This document shows, piece after piece, positions 17,246 to 24,756 of a stretch of 29,271 nt of DNA (the stretch's first letter is position 1; each line of letters starts with the position of its first letter). This DNA is from Euryarchaeota archaeon UBA552 (GTDB taxonomy: Archaea; Thermoplasmatota; Poseidoniia; Poseidoniales; Thalassarchaeaceae), in assembly GCA_002499585.1 (NCBI GenBank), contig DAMH01000024.1, positions 45,627-74,897 on the forward strand, in the 5' to 3' direction. A program made the position numbers and the translations under genes. The notes beneath the pieces are model-generated. The model searched no databases, was not told the DNA's origin, and was given only the letters and a program-made list of their open reading frames with translations.

Positions 17246-19360
17246 TTATGTTGTGTTGTCCACCTCAATGTGCCGCTCTTTGAAACCGAAAGCCTCGAAA
17301 GGCTCTCCTTCTGCAAGATAGAATTGCTTCATCCACTCGACGAAGTGTAATCTGACAGCGTGTATGTTCGGGCTGACCAATCCCAAGACCCAAGCAAATA
17401 GTTGGACTCCAAACCAGCCGACCAGCGCTAAGAGGCCGACTATCATACCGATTCCGCCATCTGAAAATCCCTGAATGGCTGCAGTATACAGCATGTCGTT
17501 GCCTGCGTATGCTATTTTGACGCCTACTATGCCGACCGCGAAGAGTCGGATGTACGACAGAGTGGAGGAAAGCAGTCCGATTGCTTCTATCGGGGCCAAA
17601 ACAAGAGAAATTGCAAGTGGTAAGCCTTCGTGCATGAGGTGCACTACGAGCAGTATCAGGCCGACTGAAACCAACGAGAGGCCGACGAAGTTGATTGAGT
17701 CCAGTCGGTAGAAGTCGTAACAAAAGAGGAAGCCACCTACCATGATGATCATCCATGAGATTTTTCCATACAAGGCCCCCTGCCAACCATGTCCAACTCG
17801 AACCTCGTCTATGGCGCCTAGCACAAAGCCGACCATTAAGTGGAAAATTCCTATGTAAATTGCTATGACTATAAGATTCATGAGATCAGATGACACGCGG
17901 TGGAACGGGAATGCGAATGTTAAGCTGTATGGCAATTCCAACACAGCATGCAGATTTCCTCCGTAGGGATACAGTACCGTCATCCAAGCGACCCAGCCGG
18001 GGACGTCTGCCTGTTTGTAGCAAGCCCCATTTTCCCATACATACGGGCACACTGTTTCTGTTCCATATTTTGAGTATCCATGAGGCAGGAATTCAAAGCC
18101 TGCGAATTCGCCATACATATAACCGAAAAAGACAGTTGCCGCGCCTATGTAAATCAGCAGCATTCCAAAATACCTCATGAGCTGATCGGATTTGTCGTTC
18201 GGGAAAGATCTCCTGACAAACAATCCAAGTGAAATTGTCAGCAAACCGTACGCCATATCGCCAAGCATCAATCCGAAAAACAGAGGGTAGGAAAATAACA
18301 TGAATACTGTTGGATCCATTCTTCCATAGTCCGATCTTCCAATGGCATCCGTCAGAAGCTCCATAGGCGCGGAAGCCCCGTGATCCCCAAATGCTACTGG
18401 GGGCGTGGGTTCAGTGGAATGGTGGTCATGATTGTGATCGGCTAGAGAGTATTTTGCAACTTCGTACTCGATGTATTCACAATACTGGTCAAGCGCCTGT
18501 ATCACTTCTTCTGACCTGTCATCAGTGATCCAACCGTCGATAACAAAAGTGTGGTCTGTCACAGCCACTTTGACAGGTGCTTCCGATTCTGAGAAGTCGA
18601 TCTCCAACAGTTCTAACCCTACGCACAAATCAGCTCCGTTCTTGTCCGTCCAGGTTTTAATTTGGTTTTCTAGGGTCATCTTCTCATCCTGCAGGGTCGA
18701 CAGGGCCTTGACACGATTTTGGATTAATACGGAAATGTCCCCCTGCCCCTCCGGGATCTCGATAGCTTGGAATCCAGCAGATTCCAGAATAGAAGACAAC
18801 ATCGCTGAATGTTGTTTTGCTGAGAAGACGCCGACGACTTCGTCATTTGTGGTGACAAGTACATCCTCTGGCAAGTTGATATCCATAATGACAGATGGTT
18901 TAACGCATGTTCCTACGAAACTTTCTATCGAGTCGTAGCCGGTGAGGAGATCTAGTTCGATCCCGAGTGGTTCCAACAGTTCTAGGATTTCAATTTCTGC
19001 TTGTGAGAGTTTGATTTCGTCATCTATCTCATCAATTCTGGTGAAGATGCTGACGAGGTTCTCCACGGATTCTGTAAAGTCTGAATTGATCATCTTCCTG
19101 GCCTCGGTTAATTGAACTGTTTCCGTAGGGCCCACTGCACCCGTCTGGCTTACTATTGATCGATAGGTGGAAAGTTCGCTTCCTAGCCGCTCGTTGTGGG
19201 TTGAGGGCTCGCCCAGACTGAAGCCCTCTTTGTCATCCTGGTAGTCGTTAATGTGCACCGCTTTTAGTCTTGAAACGACTCTGACGACGTCGTCAATAAC
19301 TGAGCGTGAGCCTGCAGCGATGAGCCTCCCGACCTTTTTGTTGGTGTACTCCCCAGTCAT
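17246..19360 (-). CDS. atpI: A-type ATP synthase membrane subunit I (a subunit)
   Basis: Subunit I is the stator that provides the ion half-channels next to the c-ring. It has 704 residues. The N-terminal half (to about 340) is cytosolic and forms the arm that holds the peripheral stalks. A histidine-rich linker DHNHDHH lies at about 307-313. The C-terminal half has roughly seven or eight membrane helices: YPLFFGLMLGDMAYGLL, LLIYIGAATVFFGYMYGEF, LIVIAIYIGIFHLMVGFVLG and onward. The helix LSYIRLFAVGIVGVKIA carries the essential arginine (near 604) that faces the c-ring glutamate. GGTGG precedes the ATG at 19360. This is the standard architecture. Confidence 0.97.
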   Translation of the reverse strand: MTGEYTNKKVGRLIAAGSRSVIDDVVRVVSRLKAVHINDYQDDKEGFSLGEPSTHNERLGSELSTYRSIVSQTGAVGPTETVQLTEARKMINSDFTESVENLVSIFTRIDEIDDEIKLSQAEIEILELLEPLGIELDLLTGYDSIESFVGTCVKPSVIMDINLPEDVLVTTNDEVVGVFSAKQHSAMLSSILESAGFQAIEIPEGQGDISVLIQNRVKALSTLQDEKMTLENQIKTWTDKNGADLCVGLELLEIDFSESEAPVKVAVTDHTFVIDGWITDDRSEEVIQALDQYCEYIEYEVAKYSLADHNHDHHSTEPTPPVAFGDHGASAPMELLTDAIGRSDYGRMDPTVFMLFSYPLFFGLMLGDMAYGLLTISLGLFVRRSFPNDKSDQLMRYFGMLLIYIGAATVFFGYMYGEFAGFEFLPHGYSKYGTETVCPYVWENGACYKQADVPGWVAWMTVLYPYGGNLHAVLELPYSLTFAFPFHRVSSDLMNLIVIAIYIGIFHLMVGFVLGAIDEVRVGHGWQGALYGKISWMIIMVGGFLFCYDFYRLDSINFVGLSLVSVGLILLVVHLMHEGLPLAISLVLAPIEAIGLLSSTLSYIRLFAVGIVGVKIAYAGNDMLYTAAIQGFSDGGIGMIVGLLALVGWFGVQLFAWVLGLVSPNIHAVRLHFVEWMKQFYLAEGEPFEAFGFKERHIEVDNTT

Positions 19361-19386
19361 TTTTTTTCCACCTTGTTAAAATGACG

Positions 19387-19701
19387 TCACTTTGTGAAAG
19401 ATGCCATTATGACTTTCAAAGCATCACTCTGGTTTTGTTCGCCCTTCGATCGAATGCTGGCTATGTTCTTTTCACCGGCCTTTCTTGTTTTGCCCGCAGC
19501 TTTTTCGGCTTCATTTCTTGTTTTTGCTATGAGATCCTGGGCATCGGCCTCCGCATCGATTCTGCCTTTGGCGGATATCTCTGATGCATCCGCCCTAGCG
19601 GATGAAAGTATCGAAGAGGCCTCTTTGTTGGCTGCTTCAAGTATGTCACTTGCTTCCGATTCTGCTTTCTTGATTGCTTTGAGGACATCGCTCTTGCTCA
19701 T
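19387..19701 (-). CDS. atpH: A-type ATP synthase subunit H (peripheral stalk)
   Basis: Subunit H partners with E in the peripheral stalk coiled coil. From the ATG at 19701 it has 104 residues: MSKSDVLKAIKKAESEASDI followed by a charged, Ala/Glu/Lys-rich helix to the end. The frame is open to 19803, but that extension covers the promoter region and lacks coiled-coil character, so it is rejected. AGGCGGT lies five bases before the chosen ATG. A TATA-like gatatac at 19738-19744 (minus strand) gives a predicted leader of about 15 bases. It is the first gene of the operon. The family is identified by composition, length and position rather than by conserved motifs. Confidence 0.88.
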   Translation of the reverse strand: MSKSDVLKAIKKAESEASDILEAANKEASSILSSARADASEISAKGRIDAEADAQDLIAKTRNEAEKAAGKTRKAGEKNIASIRSKGEQNQSDALKVIMASFTK

Positions 19702-19737
19702 GTCGACCGCCTGTACGAATCGACCCATCAACAGGGG

Positions 19738-19744
19738 GTATATC
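19738..19744 (-). promoter_or_regulatory. Putative TATA box for the ATP synthase operon
   Basis: On the minus strand this reads gatatac, about 40 bases before the atpH ATG at 19701. A start of transcription about 26 bases downstream would give a leader of roughly 15 bases that includes the AGGCGGT ribosome site. This is pattern matching only. Confidence 0.4.
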
Positions 19745-19829
19745 ATGTTGACCAATACAGCTCTTACCGAACATATTGAGTATCCACCTGCACAATGTGC
19801 CAAATACCCCCTCTCTTCACGGCCTCAAC

Positions 19830-20540
19830 ATGGATACCGAGGGGATGGGCTCCGTCGATTGGGCAGAGTTGCAAAGGAACCTAGAGGCAACCATTCCAGT
19901 ATACGATAAAATCAATCGATTCGCAACTCTCGGCCAGGTAAACCGATGGAGAAGAATGGTTGCTGACCAGCTCCCGGGGGATGGTAAGATTCTGGAAATC
20001 GGTTGTGGCCCAGGCTCATTTGCAGAAATCGTTCGTGGAGGGGATCTAACTTGTCTTGACCCGATACAAGGTATGCTAGATGTTGCTGAAAAAAGAGTTA
20101 GTTCTGTCAGAAAGGAACGAGGTGACAGCCCCGCCAGATTTGTACTTGGTACCGCCGAGTCACTCCCCTTCGAAGATAACTCATTTGATGCTGCATGTTC
20201 GCTGTTTTCGTTTCGCGACTGGTTCGACAAGAGAGCCGGTCTGGCAGAGTCCTTGCGAGTGTTGAGGCCAGGTGCCAAAATAACCATCGCTGATCCTGCC
20301 AAGATGAACGGCATTCATGGTTTACTGGGTCATGCATACATGCGCTTCTGGGTGGGAGCCTATGCCAGGTGGGTCTGTGGGGTCAAAGATCATCCATGGA
20401 AGTGGTTGACCAAAACGTACGTGCACTTTGGCACCACACGAGATTATGTCAATATGATGAGGGATGTGGGTTTTGTAGACGTCAAAGGAAAGGTAATTTT
20501 TCCCGGTATGGCGACAATCTGGCAGGGAACCGTCCCTTAG
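19830..20540 (+). CDS. UbiE/MenG-type SAM-dependent methyltransferase
   Basis: A class I methyltransferase of 237 residues from ATG 19830. The SAM-binding motif ILEIGCGPGSF lies at about 54-64, the acidic strand motif CLDPIQGMLDVAEKR follows, and LPFEDNSFDAACSLFSFRDW is a post-motif block. The N-terminal VYDKINRFATLGQVNRWRR closely resembles the 'YDxxNxxxSxGxxxxWRR' element of UbiE/MenG, which methylate the ring of ubiquinone or menaquinone. With a geranylgeranyl reductase and a polyprenyl synthase next door, a quinone or prenyl-lipid substrate is plausible, but the exact substrate is unknown. Earlier starts (TTG 19776, GTG 19797) are possible; ATG 19845 has GAGGGG right against it. The end overlaps the geranylgeranyl reductase by 4 bases. 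Confidence 0.82.
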   Translation: MDTEGMGSVDWAELQRNLEATIPVYDKINRFATLGQVNRWRRMVADQLPGDGKILEIGCGPGSFAEIVRGGDLTCLDPIQGMLDVAEKRVSSVRKERGDSPARFVLGTAESLPFEDNSFDAACSLFSFRDWFDKRAGLAESLRVLRPGAKITIADPAKMNGIHGLLGHAYMRFWVGAYARWVCGVKDHPWKWLTKTYVHFGTTRDYVNMMRDVGFVDVKGKVIFPGMATIWQGTVP

Positions 20541-21640
20541 CCGCGAAGGGAAAAGAGGGGCCTGCAGGTCACAGCGCGCCATATGAAGGGTTTTGTGAGT
20601 GGGTTGAAAACGAGATCGACAATCCAATCTGGGAGTCGAAAAAGTATCGATCCCAAACCGAATGCCCTCTTTGAGCGGGCCATTACAGCGCCCATTTGTC
20701 GATTCCATTCGGCCTCGTAGGTCTTCAACGGCAACCCATGTTCAATATGATCTGCTATTGAATTAGCAGCTATGCGGCCGCCTATCATCGCGATTGTGAT
20801 ACCAGCCCCGTTTGAAGGGAGGACCATGCCTGCTGCATCACCTACCAACACGTAATTTTCTTTCGTGAAAGACGATATTGTTCCGGACATGGGCAAAGCC
20901 CCATTTCCCCGAAATCTTGTCTCTCCCGAGTAAGATCCGATGAATTTCTTTGCGTAACTGTTCAAACTCGCCCCCTTTGCGTATTTTGATTGGATACCAA
21001 GTCCTATGTTTGAGCACCCGTCCTTCGGAAAAACCCAGGCGTAACCACCCGGTGCTACAGACCCGAAATGCAATTCTAGCGCTTCCGTGTGGACTCCATC
21101 TTTAATCTCAAACTTTACCGGAATGTTGACGGAGTTCTCTGTCCACAAATCTCTTCGGATTATATCTTGGTGCCCACCAGCCCCAACAACTACACTGGCT
21201 TGAAACTCACGCCCGTCCTTGAGCGTCACTGTGTTTTCCTCTACTTTGTTCACCCGAGTGCCCACGAGATACTCCGCACCGGCTCTTTTCGCTCTGTCAA
21301 CTAGAGCCTCATCATGAGCTACCCGGTCGAGGACTAGCCCCTCGAAATTATACTTTAGTCGCTTACCTGAGGGTGTTACAAGGTGCATTTCTGGGACTAT
21401 CCTGCAAACCGCATGTTCAGGAGTTTGGAATAGATCGTCAACATCTGGTACGTCAGGGCAGAGTCTTTTCATCTCATCGTTGCTAGGAACCAACTCCCCG
21501 CATTGCAAAGGGGTTCCAATAGGATCGCGGCCGTCGACAACGAGTACTGATAGCCCCCTTTTTGCAAGGTATAGGGCGGTCGTAGATCCAGCTGGCCCAC
21601 CTCCGATGACAATGACTTCGTACTCCTTTGAGGGATTCAT
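20537..21640 (-). CDS. Geranylgeranyl reductase family FAD enzyme
   Basis: The family saturates geranylgeranyl chains in archaeal ether lipids; some members act on quinone side chains or chlorophyll. The protein has 367 residues. It shows the FAD-binding IGGGPAGSTTALYLAKRG (GGGPAGS at 13-19), LQCGELVP with the conserved cysteine, DRVAHDEALVDRAKRAGAEY, the substrate-pocket motif PGGYAWVFPKDGCSNIGLG (the family YxWxFP), and the second FAD motif VLVGDAAGMVLPSNGAGI. GAGGTGA, overlapping the stop codon of the prenyl synthase gene, lies six bases before the ATG at 21640, so the two genes form a tight operon. The substrate is most likely archaeal phospholipid (digeranylgeranylglycerol phosphate type), by analogy. 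Confidence 0.92.
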   Translation of the reverse strand: MNPSKEYEVIVIGGGPAGSTTALYLAKRGLSVLVVDGRDPIGTPLQCGELVPSNDEMKRLCPDVPDVDDLFQTPEHAVCRIVPEMHLVTPSGKRLKYNFEGLVLDRVAHDEALVDRAKRAGAEYLVGTRVNKVEENTVTLKDGREFQASVVVGAGGHQDIIRRDLWTENSVNIPVKFEIKDGVHTEALELHFGSVAPGGYAWVFPKDGCSNIGLGIQSKYAKGASLNSYAKKFIGSYSGETRFRGNGALPMSGTISSFTKENYVLVGDAAGMVLPSNGAGITIAMIGGRIAANSIADHIEHGLPLKTYEAEWNRQMGAVMARSKRAFGLGSILFRLPDWIVDLVFNPLTKPFIWRAVTCRPLFSLRG

Positions 21641-21651
21641 CCTCCGTCACC

Positions 21652-22629
21652 TCAGGTTGACCTCAGTGCCGATTTTCTGGCGAATTCGATCATTAGTTGG
21701 ATTTGACCAGAGTTCGGGAGAGTCCCCAGCGACTCAATCGCTCTCTGGATATGGCTGTCGATTAGGCTTCTGACATATCCTATCGATCCGGAGACCTCTA
21801 GGAGTTCAAACAACTCATCCCACCTGTCCTCCCCAAAGTCCATGAGTACGTCCTCGAGGTTCTCGCGATCGTTGCCATGGAGAGTGGTCAGAGCGTGAAT
21901 TATAGGAAGCGTCATTTTGCCTTCATAAATGTCGGTTCCCCTTGGTTTCCCCATTCTAGGATTCCCGGTGAGGTCTAGAAGATCGTCCACCATCTGAAAT
22001 GCCCTTCCAACCTCCCAGCCAAAGTTTTCCAGGGCATCGATGATTTCCTTTGGCGCTTCGGCGACCATCCCGGCAACCTTGCACACGCTCGCTATGGGGC
22101 CTGCGGTCTTACCGTCGATTATCTCGTAGTAGTCCTCAGGTGATGTGCCTAGATCCCCGATATGTTCGAACTGCATTAGCTCACCATTTGCAAGTCCGAC
22201 GCATGTCTCTGCCAGAGTCCGGATGACATCTGGCCCCTGTTCTGCACCAAGCCAATATCCCAAGGTGAACAAGTAATCGCCAGAGATTATCCCGTGTGCT
22301 ATACCGTGCTGACTGTGGAGCGTCGGCCTGCCACGTCTAAGTTTGGCTTGATCATAGATGTCGTCGTGAACTAGAGTTGCAGTGTGGATAATCTCTGCAG
22401 AAAGAGCGGATCTGAGCATCTTTTCGTCTAAAGTTGCCCCGGCGGCCTCGTATGCGAGACACCCAAGCACCGGCCTGAAACGTTTGCCGCCAGCGAGGAG
22501 GATGTCTTTTGCGTATTTCATTGCTGGATCCTTTGATCTCTCCTCAACGTAGTCTATCAGGGCCTTGTCCACTATGGCCTGAACCTCCTTCAGGTTCCTC
22601 AGGGCGAGTACCCCTTTTACGCCCTTCAT
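21652..22629 (-). CDS. Polyprenyl diphosphate synthase (GGPP or longer)
   Basis: A trans-prenyltransferase that adds isopentenyl diphosphate to an allylic primer. It has 325 residues. It carries GGKRFRPVL near residue 50, the first aspartate-rich motif DDIYD at 89-93 followed by RRGRPTLH, GKTAGPIAS, and the second aspartate-rich motif DDLLD at 215-219. The stretch before the first motif reads IHTATLVHDD, as in long-chain (hexa- to decaprenyl) synthases, with a small alanine at the fifth position upstream. This argues against a farnesyl-limited product. GGPP for lipids or a longer quinone chain are both possible. Start is ATG 22629; a symmetric TATA at 22651-22656 sits about 25 bases upstream, suggesting a leaderless message. 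It is followed by the geranylgeranyl reductase. Confidence 0.93.
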   Translation of the reverse strand: MKGVKGVLALRNLKEVQAIVDKALIDYVEERSKDPAMKYAKDILLAGGKRFRPVLGCLAYEAAGATLDEKMLRSALSAEIIHTATLVHDDIYDQAKLRRGRPTLHSQHGIAHGIISGDYLFTLGYWLGAEQGPDVIRTLAETCVGLANGELMQFEHIGDLGTSPEDYYEIIDGKTAGPIASVCKVAGMVAEAPKEIIDALENFGWEVGRAFQMVDDLLDLTGNPRMGKPRGTDIYEGKMTLPIIHALTTLHGNDRENLEDVLMDFGEDRWDELFELLEVSGSIGYVRSLIDSHIQRAIESLGTLPNSGQIQLMIEFARKSALRST

Positions 22630-22650
22630 GTTGCATAGCGCGGGTTAGGG

Positions 22651-22657
22651 ATATATG
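22651..22657. promoter_or_regulatory. Symmetric TATA box between two divergent genes
   Basis: atatatg lies at the centre of the 49-base gap between the prenyl synthase ATG (22629, minus) and the deaminase-like ATG (22679, plus). The palindromic core atatat is about 25 bases from both start codons, the normal archaeal TATA-to-start-site distance. One box could therefore serve leaderless messages in both directions. Confidence 0.55.
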
Positions 22658-22678
22658 AACGGATGTGCGTAGGGGGAC

Positions 22679-23743
22679 ATGGGGCACCGCACGTGCCTTC
22701 GAGGTAACTACGTGGCATCCGAGACGATTGGTTTTGTTGACCATCAATCCTGCTGGACAGGCATGAGGATCGAGGGGAAGTTTGAATCTGATTTCAAGGA
22801 AATTCCTGATTTTGATTCGGCCATTCAAAAACTCGTAACGAATGAGTTAGACATCGCGGTCATCCCTGCTCAGCTCGTGCACGGAAACCATATGCGATTG
22901 TTGTCGGACGGATTGTCTGTTTCGGGGGCCTTGAACCAAAACAGGCCGTTTCATGTAGTCGTCTCTTCGGACAGGTTGAGTCACCTTCCCAGATCAGCAC
23001 TCGTCATCAGCGACTCGAGAATAGTCAGGAGGCAATTGAGGAGATTCAGAAAGGACCTGCGAGTACTGTCGCCAGTTGCCTGGGCTGGAATCTGTGACCT
23101 CGACCAGATTCCGTCGGACAAATGTGAATGGATGGAGGAAATGAGGCGTGATGGAACTATCGATGCCTATACAATACCCAGAGATGTTTACGACCGACGC
23201 GGGTTAAAGGCCAGAAGATTTGCACTTTGGCCAGAGCCTAAAGAACCCGGTGGGTCATTCTTCCTGCCCCCGATACACTCAGACCTCCCGCTTGTAATCA
23301 CCAGATCTGGTTATCCAAAGACAAAACTTCGGGGGAATATCGGAGATGAGGGTGCCGCTGCGTGGCACATAATGAGTGAGTTGTTCAGCGCAGAGAGTGA
23401 AGCATTTACATCCAGTGTGGGCATTCTTGTAAAGTATCGCTCGGTATCGAGCCTGTTGCAACAAGCAGAGGCTACACGAGATCTCACTCTAGAACAGGCC
23501 TGCCGCGATTCAGAGGGAGAGATATTACAGGACGGAACAAAGCTTCTCGTCAGAATCGAGCACGTGTCAAGCGATGGGTCTCGGACCTTCAGAATGGATA
23601 GGTTGATCGAGCCCGAGAACATACATAGCAGCAGCGTTACAATGGATAGGGAATGGAGGTCACTGCTCTCCACACTGAGTCAGCCTCAGCCTGATCACCC
23701 TCGATGGGGACCCGGCAACCCTGCTTTTTTTGAAGGTCAGTGA
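22679..23743 (+). CDS. Porphobilinogen deaminase-like protein lacking catalytic residues
   Basis: The 354-residue protein follows the layout of HemC (hydroxymethylbilane synthase). TCLRGNYVASETIGFV at 5-20 matches the 'GTRGSxLAxxQ' start and keeps its arginine. AIQKLVTNELDIAV at 48-61 matches the domain 1 end. LPRSALVISDSRIVRRQLRRFRKDLRVLS at 103-131 matches the 'GTSSLRRxxQLxxxRPDL' block, and MRRDGTIDAYTIPRDVYDRRGL matches 'LxxGxxDAxxLAxAGLxRLG'. Yet the HSxKDxP motif with the catalytic aspartate is replaced (VIPAQL at 61-66), and no cofactor-binding cysteine is visible at the expected place in the C-terminal part. It is thus unlikely to be a working deaminase. Neighbours are a prenyl synthase and a SAP-repeat protein, not haem genes. 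The homology is my motif reading only. The start is ATG 22679, probably leaderless. Confidence 0.55.
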   Translation: MGHRTCLRGNYVASETIGFVDHQSCWTGMRIEGKFESDFKEIPDFDSAIQKLVTNELDIAVIPAQLVHGNHMRLLSDGLSVSGALNQNRPFHVVVSSDRLSHLPRSALVISDSRIVRRQLRRFRKDLRVLSPVAWAGICDLDQIPSDKCEWMEEMRRDGTIDAYTIPRDVYDRRGLKARRFALWPEPKEPGGSFFLPPIHSDLPLVITRSGYPKTKLRGNIGDEGAAAWHIMSELFSAESEAFTSSVGILVKYRSVSSLLQQAEATRDLTLEQACRDSEGEILQDGTKLLVRIEHVSSDGSRTFRMDRLIEPENIHSSSVTMDREWRSLLSTLSQPQPDHPRWGPGNPAFFEGQ

Positions 23744-23778
23744 ATCGATCAAAAGAAGCAATTTTCTTGGCAGGAATT

Positions 23779-23785
23779 CATATTT
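23779..23785 (+). promoter_or_regulatory. Putative TATA box for the SAP-repeat gene
   Basis: catattt is centred 27 bases before the ATG at 23809. That spacing predicts transcription starting at or next to the start codon, a leaderless message. No strong Shine-Dalgarno sequence precedes the ATG, which agrees. Confidence 0.45.
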
Positions 23786-23808
23786 GATGAACAGGCTAGT
23801 AGGTTTAC

Positions 23809-24756
23809 ATGCCGGCGATGGAGGTAGACTCAGAAAGGCTCAGTAGCCTCTTCAAGTCTGATTTGAAGACCCTGAGGTCGGTAGCGGAAAATGAGGGGAT
23901 ACCAAGGAGAAGTTCGGTCGAACTGCTGAGGGCGAACATCATCCACAAACAGATACTGGACTCAATGGACCTGTCATGGGAAGGGATCCAATCAAAAAGC
24001 AACGCTGAATTAGGGGACATTCTGAGGGTGTTTGGCGTCAAGGCATCCGGCTCTTACAAAGAGAGAAGGCAGCGCCTGTGGCTTCATCTCACACAAGATG
24101 TCAACCGCACAAGCGTAGATTCCCTGTCCTTGATGACCAGGGAGGAGTTGATCGAATATTGCAGGAAACTGGAATTGCCAACCTCTGGAAGTAGAATGAC
24201 ACTGTCCGGGCGCGTTTCAGGGGTACTGACCAGTCAAGAAAAGGCATGGGGCAGAATCAAGAGAAGTCTTCGCAGAAACGGGCTGACCTCCCCCTTGAAG
24301 CTGGATACAATGAGAGTCATGACTCCGATCACGAAGGACCACTCCGCTGTCCGAGAAGCCTCAAGGGCCCTATCGGAAGATGTTGCAGATATGCTAAGGT
24401 CATTCAGCAATGAGTCTCACAGCGATGATGCTGAGACCATGATTCTACTTTCCTCCAACCCACGCCGATTCATACGAATGGTACAGACAACCGGTATTAT
24501 CAGAGGGGTGGTTTGGACGCGTGAATCAACCCGTTTCTTGATCTCCCTGATGGAACTTCGAGGATATCCAGTGTCCGACAAAGCATCCCTTGAGAATATA
24601 CACAGCGCTGCTCGACTAATATCTGATGATTGGAGTTTTAGTGAAATGAATCCGATTGATTCTCCGCCCCTATCCTCGCTCAAAGCCAAGTACGATGAGG
24701 TGGGCATCGAGAGATTGAGAGATTTGATCACTAGCATCAAGTCTGGTTTAGTTTAA
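23809..24756 (+). CDS. Protein with three SAP-like repeats
   Basis: I do not recognise the 315-residue protein as a named family. Its N-terminal 140 residues contain three helix-turn-helix repeats of SAP type: about 13-46 (SLFKSDLKTLRSVAENEGIP...), 65-95 (NAELGDILRVFGVKASGSYKE...) and 107-141 (LSLMTREELIEYCRKLELPT...). Each has the leucine-rich first helix, the G/P turn and a basic second helix ending in Leu. SAP motifs commonly bind DNA. The C-terminal 175 residues are helical and charged without a motif I know; RRFIRMVQTTGIIRGVVWTR looks like a small folded domain. There is no membrane segment. It sits beside the RPA genes and overlaps the RPA-associated gene by 20 bases at the 3' ends. A role in DNA binding is an inference. 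Confidence 0.7.
   Translation: MPAMEVDSERLSSLFKSDLKTLRSVAENEGIPRRSSVELLRANIIHKQILDSMDLSWEGIQSKSNAELGDILRVFGVKASGSYKERRQRLWLHLTQDVNRTSVDSLSLMTREELIEYCRKLELPTSGSRMTLSGRVSGVLTSQEKAWGRIKRSLRRNGLTSPLKLDTMRVMTPITKDHSAVREASRALSEDVADMLRSFSNESHSDDAETMILLSSNPRRFIRMVQTTGIIRGVVWTRESTRFLISLMELRGYPVSDKASLENIHSAARLISDDWSFSEMNPIDSPPLSSLKAKYDEVGIERLRDLITSIKSGLV

Noticed and set aside
19702..19803. 34-residue N-terminal extension of ATP synthase subunit H
   Set aside because: It spans the likely promoter, lacks coiled-coil character, and the ATG at 19701 has an acceptable ribosome site.
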